In this document: positions 8,490 through 16,710 of the stretch, piece by piece
How positions within the stretch are numbered: position 1 is the first letter of the stretch
Layout of the letters: every line of letters starts with the position of its first letter
Origin: Acidimicrobiia bacterium
Lineage (GTDB): Bacteria; Actinomycetota; Acidimicrobiia; Spongiisociales; UBA5794
NCBI GenBank assembly: GCA_013695075.1
Contig: JACDBE010000010.1
Location: forward strand, 1-18,282
Length of the DNA stretch: 18,282 nucleotides
Direction: 5' to 3'
Translations under genes and position numbers: made by a program
The notes under the pieces: model-generated
Told to the model about the DNA's origin: nothing
The model's database searches: none
The model's input: only the letters and a program-made list of their open reading frames with translations

Positions 8490-11111
8490 ATGCCAACCAA
8501 GCTGGTCATCGTCGAATCGCCGGCCAAGGCCCGCACCATTGCCGGGTTCCTCGGCAAGGGCTTCGTCGTGGAGTCGTCGATCGGGCACATCCGGGACCTC
8601 CCTGAGTCGTCGTCGGAGATTCCCAACGCCTATCGCGGCGAGCCGTGGGCTCGACTCGGGGTTGATGTGGACAACGACTTCAAGCCGCTCTACGTGGTGC
8701 CTGCCGACAAGAAGAAGCAGGTCACCAGGCTCAAGCAGCTCCTCAAGGACGCCGACGAGGTCTACCTCGCCACCGACGAGGACCGCGAGGGCGAGTCGAT
8801 CGCCTGGCATCTGCTCGAGGTGCTCAAACCCAAGCAGCCGGTGCAGCGCATGGTGTTCCACGAGATCACCCGGGCCGCCATCCGCCAGGCGATGGAACAT
8901 CCCCGCCAGCTCGACCGCCGCCTGGTCGACGCCCAGGAGGCGCGCCGCATCCTCGACCGGCTGTACGGCTACGAGGTGTCCCCGGTGCTGTGGCGCAAGG
9001 TTCGCCAGGGTCTGTCCGCTGGTCGGGTGCAGTCACCGGCCACCCGGATCATCGTCGAGCGGGAACGGGAGCGGATGGCCTTCGTCAGCGCCTCATACTG
9101 GGGGCTCACCGGGACCTTCACCGTGGCCGATGATCCCACCGCCTTCGAGGCAACTCTGGCCACCGTCTATGGGGAGCGGGTGGCCACCGGCACGGACTTC
9201 GCCGACGACGGCTCCGCCAAGTCGGCGAGGGCGGCTCGCCTGATCCTCGACGAGAGCACCGCCACCTCGCTGGCGGCCGGTCTGGCCAACGCCCGGTTCA
9301 CCGTGGTGTCGGTGGAAGCCAAGCCGTACACCAGACGACCGTACCCGCCGTTCCGCACCGCGACGCTGCAGCAGGAGGCGGGTCGCAAGCTCCGCTTTGC
9401 GGCCCGACGGGCGATGGCGGCGGCGCAGCGGCTGTACGAGGCGGGGTACATCACCTACATGCGCACCGACTCGGTCACCCTGGCGGCGTCGGCCGTCGAC
9501 GCCGCCCGCAACCTGGTGGCCGACCGCTACGGGTCGGCGTACCTGCCGGGCAAGCCCCGGATGTACACCAGCGCGGTGAAGAACGCCCAAGAGGCTCACG
9601 AGGCGATCCGCCCTGCCGGCGACCGCTTCACCGAACCAGCAACCATGGCCAGCGCCCTCGGGCCCGGATCGGACGAGGCCCGCCTTTACGACCTTATCTG
9701 GAAGCGAACCGTGGCCTCGCAGATGAAGGACGCCGTCGGCGAGAGCATCGCCGCCCGGCTGGGGGCGACGTCGGCCGATGGTCGACCCGTCGAGTTCGTC
9801 GCCTCGGGCCTCACCATCACCTTCCCCGGGTTCTTGCGCGCCTATGTGGAGGGACGCGACGATCCCGACGCCGCTCTCGACGACCAGGAGCGGCCGCTGC
9901 CGCCAATGCGCGCCGAGGACCCGGCGACGGCGGTGTCGATCGACGCCGAGGGTCACCAGACCAAACCGCCCGCCCGCTATACCGAAGCCTCATTGGTAAA
10001 ACGGCTCGAGGAGCTGGGTATCGGACGCCCCTCCACTTACGCCTCGATCATCTCCACCATCCAGGACCGTGGTTACGTGTTCAAGAAGGCGACGGCGCTG
10101 GTGCCCACCCTCACCGCCTTCGCCACCATCGGCTTGCTGGAGACCCACTTCGAGGATCTGGTCGACTACGCCTTCACCGCCCGGATGGAGGACGACCTGG
10201 ACGACATCGCCGCCGGCGACAAGCAGTCGATCCCGTGGTTGAAGCGGTTCTACTTCGGCAACGGCCGCAAGGGTCTGCACGATCTGGTGCAGGTGAACCT
10301 GGACGCCATCGATCCCCGGCTGGTCAACGCCATCCCCATCGGCGTCGACGCCGACGGGGAGCCGGTGGTCGCTCGGGTGGGCAGGTACGGACCGTATCTC
10401 AAGCGGGGTGAGGACACCGCCAGCATCCCCGAAGACCTGGCCCCCGACGAGCTGACCATCGACAAGGCGATGGAGCTGCTGTCGATGCCATCGGGAGACC
10501 GCCAGCTGGGCCACCATCCCGACACCGGCGAGGTGATCACCCTGCGCCACGGCCGTTACGGCCCATACGTGCAGCTGGGCGAGGCCGACCCCGACGCCAA
10601 GCCGAAGCAGACCCCGCGGCGATCCTCGCTGTTCAAGGCGATGACCAGCGAAGCGGTGTCGCTCGCCGATGCCATCGGGTTGCTCCAGATCCCCCGGATC
10701 GTCGGCGAGCACCCTGAGGGGGGAGAAGTGTCCGCCCGCAATGGACGATACGGCCCCTATCTGCAGTGGGGCAAGGAGACCCGCAGCCTGGACGCCGAGG
10801 ACGAGCTGCTCACCATCACCCTGGATGAGGCCATCGCCAAGCTGGCCCAGCCCAAGCAGGCCCGCCGCGCCGCCGCCTCGCTGCGCCAATTGGGTCCCAC
10901 CACCGAAGGCACCACCATCCATGTGCGCGACGGGCGGTTCGGACCGTACGTCACCGACGGGGAGACCAACGCCTCGCTGCGGGCCGCCGACACGGTGGAA
11001 GGCATCACCCTGGAGCGGGCCGTCGAGCTCATCGCCGAGCGGAAGGCCAAGGGGCCCGGCAAGCCCAAGCCCAAGCCCAAGGCCAGGAAGCGGGCCGGCC
11101 CCGAGAGGTGA
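8490..11111 (+). CDS. topA: DNA topoisomerase I
   Basis: A type IA topoisomerase of 873 residues that relaxes negative supercoils. The ATG at 8490 is set by the conserved MPTKLVIVESPAKA start. The TOPRIM domain has E9 and the acidic triad region D96-E97-D98-R99-E100. The catalytic tyrosine is Y323 in YITYMRTDS, close to Y319 of E. coli. GIGRPSTYASIISTIQDRGY is the domain IV signature. The C-terminal third has four repeats with a GRYGPY/GRFGPY core at about residues 631, 688, 752 and 815, typical of actinobacterial enzymes in place of zinc fingers. A Lys/Pro-rich basic tail follows, ending KARKRAGPER. The gene is monocistronic or leads into the next unit after a 53-nt gap. Confidence 0.97.
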   Translation: MPTKLVIVESPAKARTIAGFLGKGFVVESSIGHIRDLPESSSEIPNAYRGEPWARLGVDVDNDFKPLYVVPADKKKQVTRLKQLLKDADEVYLATDEDREGESIAWHLLEVLKPKQPVQRMVFHEITRAAIRQAMEHPRQLDRRLVDAQEARRILDRLYGYEVSPVLWRKVRQGLSAGRVQSPATRIIVERERERMAFVSASYWGLTGTFTVADDPTAFEATLATVYGERVATGTDFADDGSAKSARAARLILDESTATSLAAGLANARFTVVSVEAKPYTRRPYPPFRTATLQQEAGRKLRFAARRAMAAAQRLYEAGYITYMRTDSVTLAASAVDAARNLVADRYGSAYLPGKPRMYTSAVKNAQEAHEAIRPAGDRFTEPATMASALGPGSDEARLYDLIWKRTVASQMKDAVGESIAARLGATSADGRPVEFVASGLTITFPGFLRAYVEGRDDPDAALDDQERPLPPMRAEDPATAVSIDAEGHQTKPPARYTEASLVKRLEELGIGRPSTYASIISTIQDRGYVFKKATALVPTLTAFATIGLLETHFEDLVDYAFTARMEDDLDDIAAGDKQSIPWLKRFYFGNGRKGLHDLVQVNLDAIDPRLVNAIPIGVDADGEPVVARVGRYGPYLKRGEDTASIPEDLAPDELTIDKAMELLSMPSGDRQLGHHPDTGEVITLRHGRYGPYVQLGEADPDAKPKQTPRRSSLFKAMTSEAVSLADAIGLLQIPRIVGEHPEGGEVSARNGRYGPYLQWGKETRSLDAEDELLTITLDEAIAKLAQPKQARRAAASLRQLGPTTEGTTIHVRDGRFGPYVTDGETNASLRAADTVEGITLERAVELIAERKAKGPGKPKPKPKARKRAGPER

Positions 11112-11152
11112 TCCTCCGGCGGCGTTGCCTCGTGGCTCGCCGGGGCCGCTCC

Positions 11153-11158
11153 TAACCT
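11153..11158 (+). promoter_or_regulatory. -10 box of the MFS-tmk-holB-plsC unit (leaderless)
   Basis: TAACCT at 11153-11158 is followed by 6 nt and then ATG 11165, so the message should begin at the start codon. There is no Shine-Dalgarno site. A -35 box is not clear; TTGCCT at 11125-11130 is too far upstream. Confidence 0.5.
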
Positions 11159-11164
11159 GACCAC

Positions 11165-12556
11165 ATGACCGACATCGTGCCCAGATCGGGTGTCTCGATG
11201 ATCGTCTCCGGTCCGTTTGCCAGGTACTGGTGGGCCAGTCTGGTGTCCAGCACCGGCGACTGGATCACCTTGTTCGCCACCATCGCACTTGGCAACGCCA
11301 TCGGGGGTGAGGTGGGGGTGCTGCTCGCCCTGCTGTCGCGAATCGTTCCCGGGCTCATCGTCGGGCCTGTCGTTGGGGTCCTCACCGATCGATTCGATCG
11401 GCGCAAGCTGGTAGTCATCGCCGACGTCGGGCGAGGGTTGCTGGTACCGGCACTTCTGTTCGCAACCAACCTCCCCGTCCTGGCGGCGGTCAACTTCGGT
11501 CTGGAAATGTTGAGCCTGCTGGGCCAGGCGCCGCGCAACGCCATGGTGCCCCGCCTGGTCGGCGCCGAAGGGTTGGTTACCGCCAACAGCCTCATCCTCG
11601 GCTCCACGTTCGGGACCATCCCGCTCGGTGCGGGGTTCAGCTGGGCGCTGGCATCGCTGCCGCTGGTGACCTTCGGCGGGCTGATCCCGGACGCCACTGC
11701 CGGGCTCACCTTCGCCTTCGCCTTCGATGCCGCCACCTTCTTCGTATCGGCGGCGTTGATCTGGTCGCTGCCGGCGACTCGCACCCGGGTGGTCAGCGCC
11801 GCCGCCAAGGTCGCCTCCCCCAAGGCCCGTGACGACTTCGTCGAGGGGATCCGGTTCTTCTGGTCACGGCGTTCGGTGCGGCGGGTGATCGTGGGGATGA
11901 CGTCGGCGCTGATGGGCGGCGGGCTGATGATCGTCGTCGGCAGCCCGTTCGTAACCAGGGTCCTCGCCGCCGACGACACCGGGTTCTTCGCCATCATCAC
12001 CATGGCGGGTCTGGGGGCGGCGGCGGCGGTCACCTGGTTGACCCTGTTCGGGACACGGCTGCTGCGCCGCGACCTGGTGTTCGCCTTCTCGTTGCTGGCA
12101 ACCGGGGGAGGACTGACCGCCACCGCCTTCACCTCCACGGTGTTCGGCGCCGCCTCGTGGATGGCGGTGTTCGGGTTCGGGGCCGGTGCCGCCTACGTCA
12201 TGGGGTTCACCCACATCCAGGAGCAGGTCAACGACGAGATGCGGGGTCGGGTCTTCGCCACCCTGTTCACCCTGATGCGGATGGGGCTGTTCGTCGCCAT
12301 GGCTCTGGCACCGTCCCTCGACCTCATCCTCGACCAAAGCGGCATCGGCCCGCTGGGTACCCCCAAACGGGGGGTGTTGGTCGTCGGCGGCCTGCTCATC
12401 GCCGCCTCGGGTGGGGCGACCCTGTGGAGCCTGCGCGACTCCTTCGGCCGACCGCACTTCGGGCCCGAGGCGCGCGACATCATTGCCGAGGCGGTGAAGG
12501 CCCGGGGCGGCAACGTCGGCTCTTCTGAAGAGGCGGACGACGGGGACCAGCCATGA
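11165..12556 (+). CDS. MFS transporter (EntS/DHA3-like)
   Basis: A 463-residue polytopic membrane protein. After a short cytosolic start, FARYWWASLVSSTGDWIT opens the first helix, as in the MFS_3/DHA3 exporter group that includes EntS and macrolide exporters. The loop between helices 2 and 3 has GVLTDRFDRRKLVVIAD, the MFS signature. A second such loop is weaker. MRGRVFATLFTLMRMG late in the protein is also common in the group. About 10-12 helices are expected. A 45-residue charged C-terminal tail is cytosolic. The substrate is unknown; drug or siderophore export would be guesses. The stop overlaps the tmk start as ATGA, so it is co-translated with replication genes, which looks like conserved gene order rather than shared function. 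Confidence 0.88.
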   Translation: MTDIVPRSGVSMIVSGPFARYWWASLVSSTGDWITLFATIALGNAIGGEVGVLLALLSRIVPGLIVGPVVGVLTDRFDRRKLVVIADVGRGLLVPALLFATNLPVLAAVNFGLEMLSLLGQAPRNAMVPRLVGAEGLVTANSLILGSTFGTIPLGAGFSWALASLPLVTFGGLIPDATAGLTFAFAFDAATFFVSAALIWSLPATRTRVVSAAAKVASPKARDDFVEGIRFFWSRRSVRRVIVGMTSALMGGGLMIVVGSPFVTRVLAADDTGFFAIITMAGLGAAAAVTWLTLFGTRLLRRDLVFAFSLLATGGGLTATAFTSTVFGAASWMAVFGFGAGAAYVMGFTHIQEQVNDEMRGRVFATLFTLMRMGLFVAMALAPSLDLILDQSGIGPLGTPKRGVLVVGGLLIAASGGATLWSLRDSFGRPHFGPEARDIIAEAVKARGGNVGSSEEADDGDQP

Positions 12557-13176
12557 CAGGGCACTACGCCGCCCTGGAGGGCATCGAGGGGGCCGGCAAG
12601 TCGACGGTTGCTGCCGGGGTGGCCTCGCTGCTGCGGGCCCGGGGGCGGGACGTGGCGTCGGTGCGTGAGCCGGGCGGCACCCCCACCGGGGAGCGGATCC
12701 GCAAGATCCTGCTCCAACCCGGCGGGCAGCTGGCACCCTGGACCGAGGCCCTGCTGTTCGCCGCGGCGCGGGCCCAGCTCGCCGCGGCCGTCATCGCCCC
12801 CGCCATCGCCGCCGGCTCGTGGGTGATCGGGGATCGATCGGTGTACTCGTCGCTGGCGTACCAGGGTGTCGGTCGCAACCTCGGGGTGGAGGCGGTGCGC
12901 GCCGTCAACGCCGCCGGGCTTGGGGTGGTGTGGCCCGAGCTGGTGATCCTCCTCCGGGTCGGCCCCGACGTGGGTCTGGAGCGCCAGGCGGTGGCCGATC
13001 GCATCGGCGGGGAGGGGCTCGAGCTGCATCACCGCGTCGCTGCCGGCTTCGACGGGCTCGCCGCCGCCGAACCGGACCGGTTCCGAATCGTCGATGCCTC
13101 CGGTGCGCTCGACGCCGTCGTCGACGAGGTGGCTGCCATCGTGGAGGGAACATGGGCGACGTCTTCGCCGGGGTGA
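12553..13176 (+). CDS. tmk: Thymidylate kinase
   Basis: A 207-residue cytosolic kinase converting dTMP to dTDP with ATP. The P-loop is EGIEGAGKST at 9-18, followed by REPGGTPTGERIR at 38-50, the dTMP-binding region. The DR motif reads D94-R95-S96, then VYSSLAYQG; serine replaces the usual Tyr/Phe/His after DR. The lid region has ERQAVADRI at 143-151. Length is normal for the bacterial family. It overlaps the MFS stop by 4 nt and the holB start by 25 nt. Position next to holB is a common order in many bacteria. Confidence 0.94.
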   Translation: MTGHYAALEGIEGAGKSTVAAGVASLLRARGRDVASVREPGGTPTGERIRKILLQPGGQLAPWTEALLFAAARAQLAAAVIAPAIAAGSWVIGDRSVYSSLAYQGVGRNLGVEAVRAVNAAGLGVVWPELVILLRVGPDVGLERQAVADRIGGEGLELHHRVAAGFDGLAAAEPDRFRIVDASGALDAVVDEVAAIVEGTWATSSPG

Positions 13177-14198
13177 TTGGCCACGGTCCGGTGGTGGCCA
13201 TGCTTGGTGACGAGCTGACCCGCCCCGCCCAGGCCTACCTGTTGGTGGGGCCGGCGGGGGTGGGCAAGGCGACGGTGGGACGCCGCTTCGCCGCCGCCCT
13301 GCTCACCGATGACCCGTCCGGCTGGGATCGGGTGATCGCCGGCAACCATCCCGACCTGGTGGTGATCGAACCGGAGGGCCAGGCCTCCATCACCGTCGAT
13401 CAGGCTCGCCAGGTAGTGGCCCAGGCCAACCGGGCGCCGATGGTGGCCGATCGCAAGGTGTTCCTCTTCGAGGAAGGAGGATTGTTGAACGAGGAGGCGG
13501 CCAACGCCCTGCTCAAGACGCTGGAGGAACCGACGCCGTCGACGGTGTTCGTCATCGTGGTCGACGCCGGGGCCGAGTTGCCGCCCACCATCGCCAGCCG
13601 CTGCCGCCTGGTGGTGTTCGGCAGGGCGGCCGATGCCGAGGTAATCGACGGTCTGGTGGCCCGAGGGGTGGAGCCGGCACAGGCGGAGCGATCGACCCGG
13701 ATCGCCGGGGGGAGACCCGGGTTGGCGTTGACCCTGGCCACCCGGCCCGAGGTCGCCGAATTCCGCCGCACCTGGTTGTCCATCCCGAGGCGGCTCACCG
13801 CCGAACCGGGCGACGCCTATCTGCTCGCCGACGAGGTGGAACTGGCAACGCGACCGCTGCTGGCCGCCGTCACCCACGCCACCGCCGTCGCCACCGACGA
13901 CCCATGGGGGAAGCGTGGCGTCGATCGGGCCGAGCGCCAGGTGCGGCGAGCAACGGCAGCGCTGCACGTGTCCGGGCTGGAGATGCTGGCCGGCTTCTAC
14001 CGGGATGTGGCCGCCGCTCAGCTCGGAGCCACGGTGCGCAACCCCGATGTCCCGCCGACCTCGCTGACGCTGCTCTCGCCAGCCGATGCAGTGGCGTCCG
14101 CCGAGCGGGTGCTGGAGACCATCGAGGCGTTGGAGGCCAACCAGCGCCCGTCGCTAGCGTTCGCCAACCTCTTCGCCGATCTCGGTGCCTCCCGCTGA
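13152..14198 (+). CDS. holB: DNA polymerase III delta' subunit
   Basis: A 348-residue clamp-loader subunit that helps load the sliding clamp during replication. The ATG at 13152 has a strong GGAGG at 13143-13147 within the end of tmk, and homology begins with GDVFAGVIGHGPVVAML. Walker A is GPAGVGKAT at 33-41. The sensor region is NHPDLVVIEPEG at 65-76, then LLNEEAANALLKTLEEP at 111-127, and the SRC motif TIASRCR at 146-152. No four-cysteine zinc module follows Walker A; C151 is the only cysteine in the N-terminal half. The order topA ... holB matches the mycobacterial topA (Rv3646c)-Rv3644c neighbourhood. It overlaps plsC by 14 nt if the GTG start of that gene is used. Confidence 0.93.
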   Translation: MGDVFAGVIGHGPVVAMLGDELTRPAQAYLLVGPAGVGKATVGRRFAAALLTDDPSGWDRVIAGNHPDLVVIEPEGQASITVDQARQVVAQANRAPMVADRKVFLFEEGGLLNEEAANALLKTLEEPTPSTVFVIVVDAGAELPPTIASRCRLVVFGRAADAEVIDGLVARGVEPAQAERSTRIAGGRPGLALTLATRPEVAEFRRTWLSIPRRLTAEPGDAYLLADEVELATRPLLAAVTHATAVATDDPWGKRGVDRAERQVRRATAALHVSGLEMLAGFYRDVAAAQLGATVRNPDVPPTSLTLLSPADAVASAERVLETIEALEANQRPSLAFANLFADLGASR

Positions 14199-14859
14199 GC
14201 GCCGCGCCCCGCGGGGGATGCGGGCCCTCGTGTCGGTGGTGCGCCATCCCCTCGGATGGTTGGCCCGGCTGCTGTGTGATCTGGAGATCAACGGGCGGGA
14301 GCACATCCCCCACGGGGCCTATGTCGTCGCCGCCAACCACATGTCGTTCATCGACCCGGTGCTGGTGACCCTGGTCGCCGGCCGCAACGTTCGCTATCTC
14401 GCCGCCGCCGAACTGTTCGACAAGCATCCCCTCTTCCAGCGGCTGATCACCTTCTTCGGCGCCATCCCCACCCACAAGGATCGGCCGGTCGTCGCCGCCA
14501 TCAGGGCGGCGCTGGACGAGCTCGACACCGGACGGCCGGTGGGGGTGTTCCCCGAGGGCCGAAGGGTGACTCACTGGGGTGAGGAGCCGCCCCAGCGCGG
14601 CGCCGCCTGGTTGGCCTTGTTCACCGGGGTGCCGCTGGTGCCGGTCGCCATCGTCGGCGCCGACGGCACCCTGTCGCACCGCAAACCCCGCTTCGGACGG
14701 AGCACGATCCGGGTATGGGTGCAGCCCGCCATCGACGCCACGGACTACCTCGACCATGCCGATCCCATCGCCGCCATAAGCCGGGCGTGGGCGACCTCGA
14801 TGGGAGCTCGACTCGAGCTGTGGTCCGACTTGGCGCCCGGGGCGGACGGGCCTGGGTAG
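14185..14859 (+). CDS. plsC: 1-acyl-sn-glycerol-3-phosphate acyltransferase (PlsC family)
   Basis: An acyltransferase that acylates lysophosphatidic acid, or a related lipid, at the membrane. The H-x4-D motif is NHMSFIDP, the substrate-binding motif is FPEGRR, and VPLVPVAIVGADG follows as the fourth motif. The start is uncertain: GTG 14185 overlaps holB by 14 nt and gives 224 residues, while ATG 14218 gives 213 residues beginning MRALVSVVRHP and is preceded by a run of G. The extra N-terminal residues of the longer form look unconserved, so 14218 is a serious alternative. It is the last gene of the unit that begins with the MFS transporter, and ends 19 bp from a convergent gene. Confidence 0.88.
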   Translation: MPPAERRAPRGMRALVSVVRHPLGWLARLLCDLEINGREHIPHGAYVVAANHMSFIDPVLVTLVAGRNVRYLAAAELFDKHPLFQRLITFFGAIPTHKDRPVVAAIRAALDELDTGRPVGVFPEGRRVTHWGEEPPQRGAAWLALFTGVPLVPVAIVGADGTLSHRKPRFGRSTIRVWVQPAIDATDYLDHADPIAAISRAWATSMGARLELWSDLAPGADGPG

Positions 14860-14878
14860 CTGCCCGGTGCGCCGCGGC

Positions 14879-15412
14879 TTACACCGTCGACACCCCGTCG
14901 ATGATCATCACCACCCCGGCGAGGACGGCCACGCCGCCGATCGACCGGATCAACCACCCGGTGACGGTCCCGGCGGCGCGACGACGGGTGAGCCACCACG
15001 CCGTGACCGCCGCCGCACCGAGCACACCCAGACCGGCGATGAGCCAGCCGACGTCGATACCGGCAGCGGTAGCGGCGAACACCGGCCCCGGACCCAACCC
15101 GGCGACCACCCCGTCGGCAAGCCGGCCAATGTCCTGCCCCTGGCCATCGTCGGCCGGGCTGCCGGGTCGCCGCACCAGGTCGACCACCCCGGTGGCGGCC
15201 ACCACCACCCCGGCGGCGGTGCGGAAGGTGGGGGCGGATACCCCCAGCAGGTCGACCAATCGGTCGCCGCCTAGTGCCAGCACCACCCCGATGGCGGCGG
15301 CGACGGCCAGGCCGATCACCCGGCGCCGACCGGGCTGCCCCACCCGGTGGGCCGTCGCCGGTGGGTTCCAGGTGGAAAAAACGGCGAGCAGCGCCGCCAG
15401 GGTGGGGTTCAT
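14879..15412 (-). CDS. Small polytopic membrane protein, MarC-like
   Basis: A 177-residue hydrophobic protein with about five or six helices (roughly 1-15, 33-50, 58-80, 98-116, 121-141 and 151-173). Its two halves resemble MarC: an early NPPATA at 16-21, then LLGVSAPTFRTAAGVVVAATG at 55-75, and later AGLGPGPVFAATAAG at 104-118, which recalls the GPG turn of MarC proteins. MarC proteins have no firmly known transport role. The protein is shorter than the usual 200 or more residues. It lies 33 nt downstream of the toroid-like gene on the same strand and is probably co-transcribed. The MarC assignment is by pattern only. Confidence 0.6.
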   Translation of the reverse strand: MNPTLAALLAVFSTWNPPATAHRVGQPGRRRVIGLAVAAAIGVVLALGGDRLVDLLGVSAPTFRTAAGVVVAATGVVDLVRRPGSPADDGQGQDIGRLADGVVAGLGPGPVFAATAAGIDVGWLIAGLGVLGAAAVTAWWLTRRRAAGTVTGWLIRSIGGVAVLAGVVMIIDGVSTV

Positions 15413-15445
15413 CGGGACGTCATCGAGCCGCTGTCATTGGACCGG

Positions 15446-16624
15446 TCATCGATCGTTGCCGGCGAGCGGCGCCACCCACAACATGGCGGAGGCGGCGTGC
15501 TGCTGGTCGTCCATCCTGGTGACGCCGTCGCGGAACCAGGCCCCCGCCTCGGCCTCCGGTCCCCCTGCGGTCATGGTCTGGGCGGTAGCCAGGCGAGCCG
15601 CCCCGCACCGCACCCGGTCCGCCAGCGGCTCGGCCAGGTCGGCCAGCCGTGGCTCGAATGCGGCCAGCCGCTGCAGCATCGACGATCCCTCCAGCACCGT
15701 TCCGAATCCGGCACCGCGCGGTTGGGGAGGATGGGTGACGGTCCCAATGCCGCTGCGCTGCGAGTCCCAGCGGATGGCCACCCCGAACTGACCGGACAAC
15801 TCCCGGGCGTATGCCAGGTGATGGTCGGCCAAGCCCCAGTCGCCCATCGCCTCCAGCGAGTATGCCGCCCATTGATCGGGCCAGGGACGGGGGCTCAGCC
15901 CCTCCACCTCGTCGCGGCTGGTGGCCAGGTAGTCCAGGGTGGCCCATGCCACCTCGTCGAAGCCCTCGCCGGGGAACGTCTCGTGAAGCAGGGCCAAAGC
16001 CCACAGCGCCTCGCCGGTGGCGTAGCGGGAGCGCACCGCCGGGTTGGGGGCGCCGGTGGCCCGGTCCCACAGGTCGAGCATCGAGCCGTCGGGCTGTTGC
16101 TGTCCGGCCATGAAGGTGCCCAACTCGACCAGCAGCTCGTCGTGGGCGGTGTCGCCGTTGATCGCCCGTCGCTCCAGCAATGACACCGCCAGCAGTGCCG
16201 CCGCCCCCAGCTTCAGGTCTGTTCCCGGTTCCCCCCAGGCGGCAGCGTCTTCCCCAGTGGTCACCACCTGGGACAGCATCAGGTCCAACGCCCGGTCGGC
16301 AGCGGTGGGGAACCGTTCGCTGCCGGCCCCGGGACCGCCGTAGCGGATCACCTGGTACAACGTCATGGTGGTGCCGGCGTGCCGCACCAGGTTGTAGTCG
16401 TCAGACGCTGACCCGGTATCCCGGTCCAGCTCGTAGAGGAACCGTCCGTCGACACCCTGGTTGTCGGCGATCCACCCGGCAGCGGCCGCCGCCGATCCGA
16501 GCGCCGCAGCGGTGGTGAGTGGGGGGCACACCTCAGGGGCGAGAATGGTGACGCGTAGCCCGGCGGCGACGAACAGCCACGTCACCGCCAGGTTGAACGC
16601 CCTCCGCTGCTGTCGACCGCTCAC
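15446..16624 (-). CDS. Membrane-anchored helical-toroid-like protein, function unknown
   Basis: A 392-residue protein with a GTG start. The basic N-terminus (SGRQQRR) precedes one hydrophobic helix at about 11-29, so most of the chain should lie outside the membrane. The rest is a series of helix pairs with short loops: GWIADNQGVDGRF (50-62), RHAGTTMTLYQ (81-91), a GQQQPDGSML loop, RYATGEALWALALLHE, VAWATLDYLAT and DQWAAYSLEAMG. Repeated Q-x-x-x-DG-type loops and helical hairpins suggest an alpha/alpha toroid, as in terpenoid cyclases or six-hairpin glycosidases. I see no terpene cyclase DXDD motif. I cannot name the family or substrate. It may be an exported glycan-acting enzyme, which is inference from fold and location. 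Confidence 0.75.
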   Translation of the reverse strand: MSGRQQRRAFNLAVTWLFVAAGLRVTILAPEVCPPLTTAAALGSAAAAAGWIADNQGVDGRFLYELDRDTGSASDDYNLVRHAGTTMTLYQVIRYGGPGAGSERFPTAADRALDLMLSQVVTTGEDAAAWGEPGTDLKLGAAALLAVSLLERRAINGDTAHDELLVELGTFMAGQQQPDGSMLDLWDRATGAPNPAVRSRYATGEALWALALLHETFPGEGFDEVAWATLDYLATSRDEVEGLSPRPWPDQWAAYSLEAMGDWGLADHHLAYARELSGQFGVAIRWDSQRSGIGTVTHPPQPRGAGFGTVLEGSSMLQRLAAFEPRLADLAEPLADRVRCGAARLATAQTMTAGGPEAEAGAWFRDGVTRMDDQQHAASAMLWVAPLAGNDR

Positions 16625-16632
16625 GGTGCGGG

Positions 16633-16638
16633 AGCGTA
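16633..16638 (-). promoter_or_regulatory. Candidate -10 box of the toroid-MarC pair
   Basis: On the minus strand TACGCT lies 8 nt before the GTG start at 16624, again a leaderless-like layout without a Shine-Dalgarno site. No -35 box is evident. Confidence 0.35.
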
Positions 16639-16677
16639 CCGGGAGGGCGGGGCGGATGGTGGGACGGGACGCGGCGC

Positions 16678-16708
16678 TACCGTGCTGCGCCGACAGGGGG
16701 GCAGGAGG
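16678..16708 (+). promoter_or_regulatory. -10-like box and strong ribosome binding site of the epimerase
   Basis: TACCGT at 16678-16683 may be a -10 box. AGGAGG at 16703-16708 is a perfect Shine-Dalgarno core, but only 2 nt separate it from ATG 16711, closer than the usual 5-8 nt. The conserved Rossmann start nonetheless fixes this ATG. Confidence 0.4.
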
Positions 16709-16710
16709 CC

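Noticed and set aside
11063..11100. AAGCCC repeats at the end of topA as a microsatellite
   Set aside because: They encode the Lys/Pro-rich basic tail common in actinobacterial TopA and are explained by coding.
11116..11143. CCGGCG ... CGCCGG inverted repeat after topA as a terminator
   Set aside because: Only 6 bp of pure GC with a 16-nt loop and no T-run, easily found by chance in DNA of this composition.
13069..13083. Perfect palindrome GAACCGGACCGGTTC
   Set aside because: It lies inside tmk and encodes the ordinary sequence EPDRF; the GAAC/GTTC spacing of 7 is wrong for LexA.
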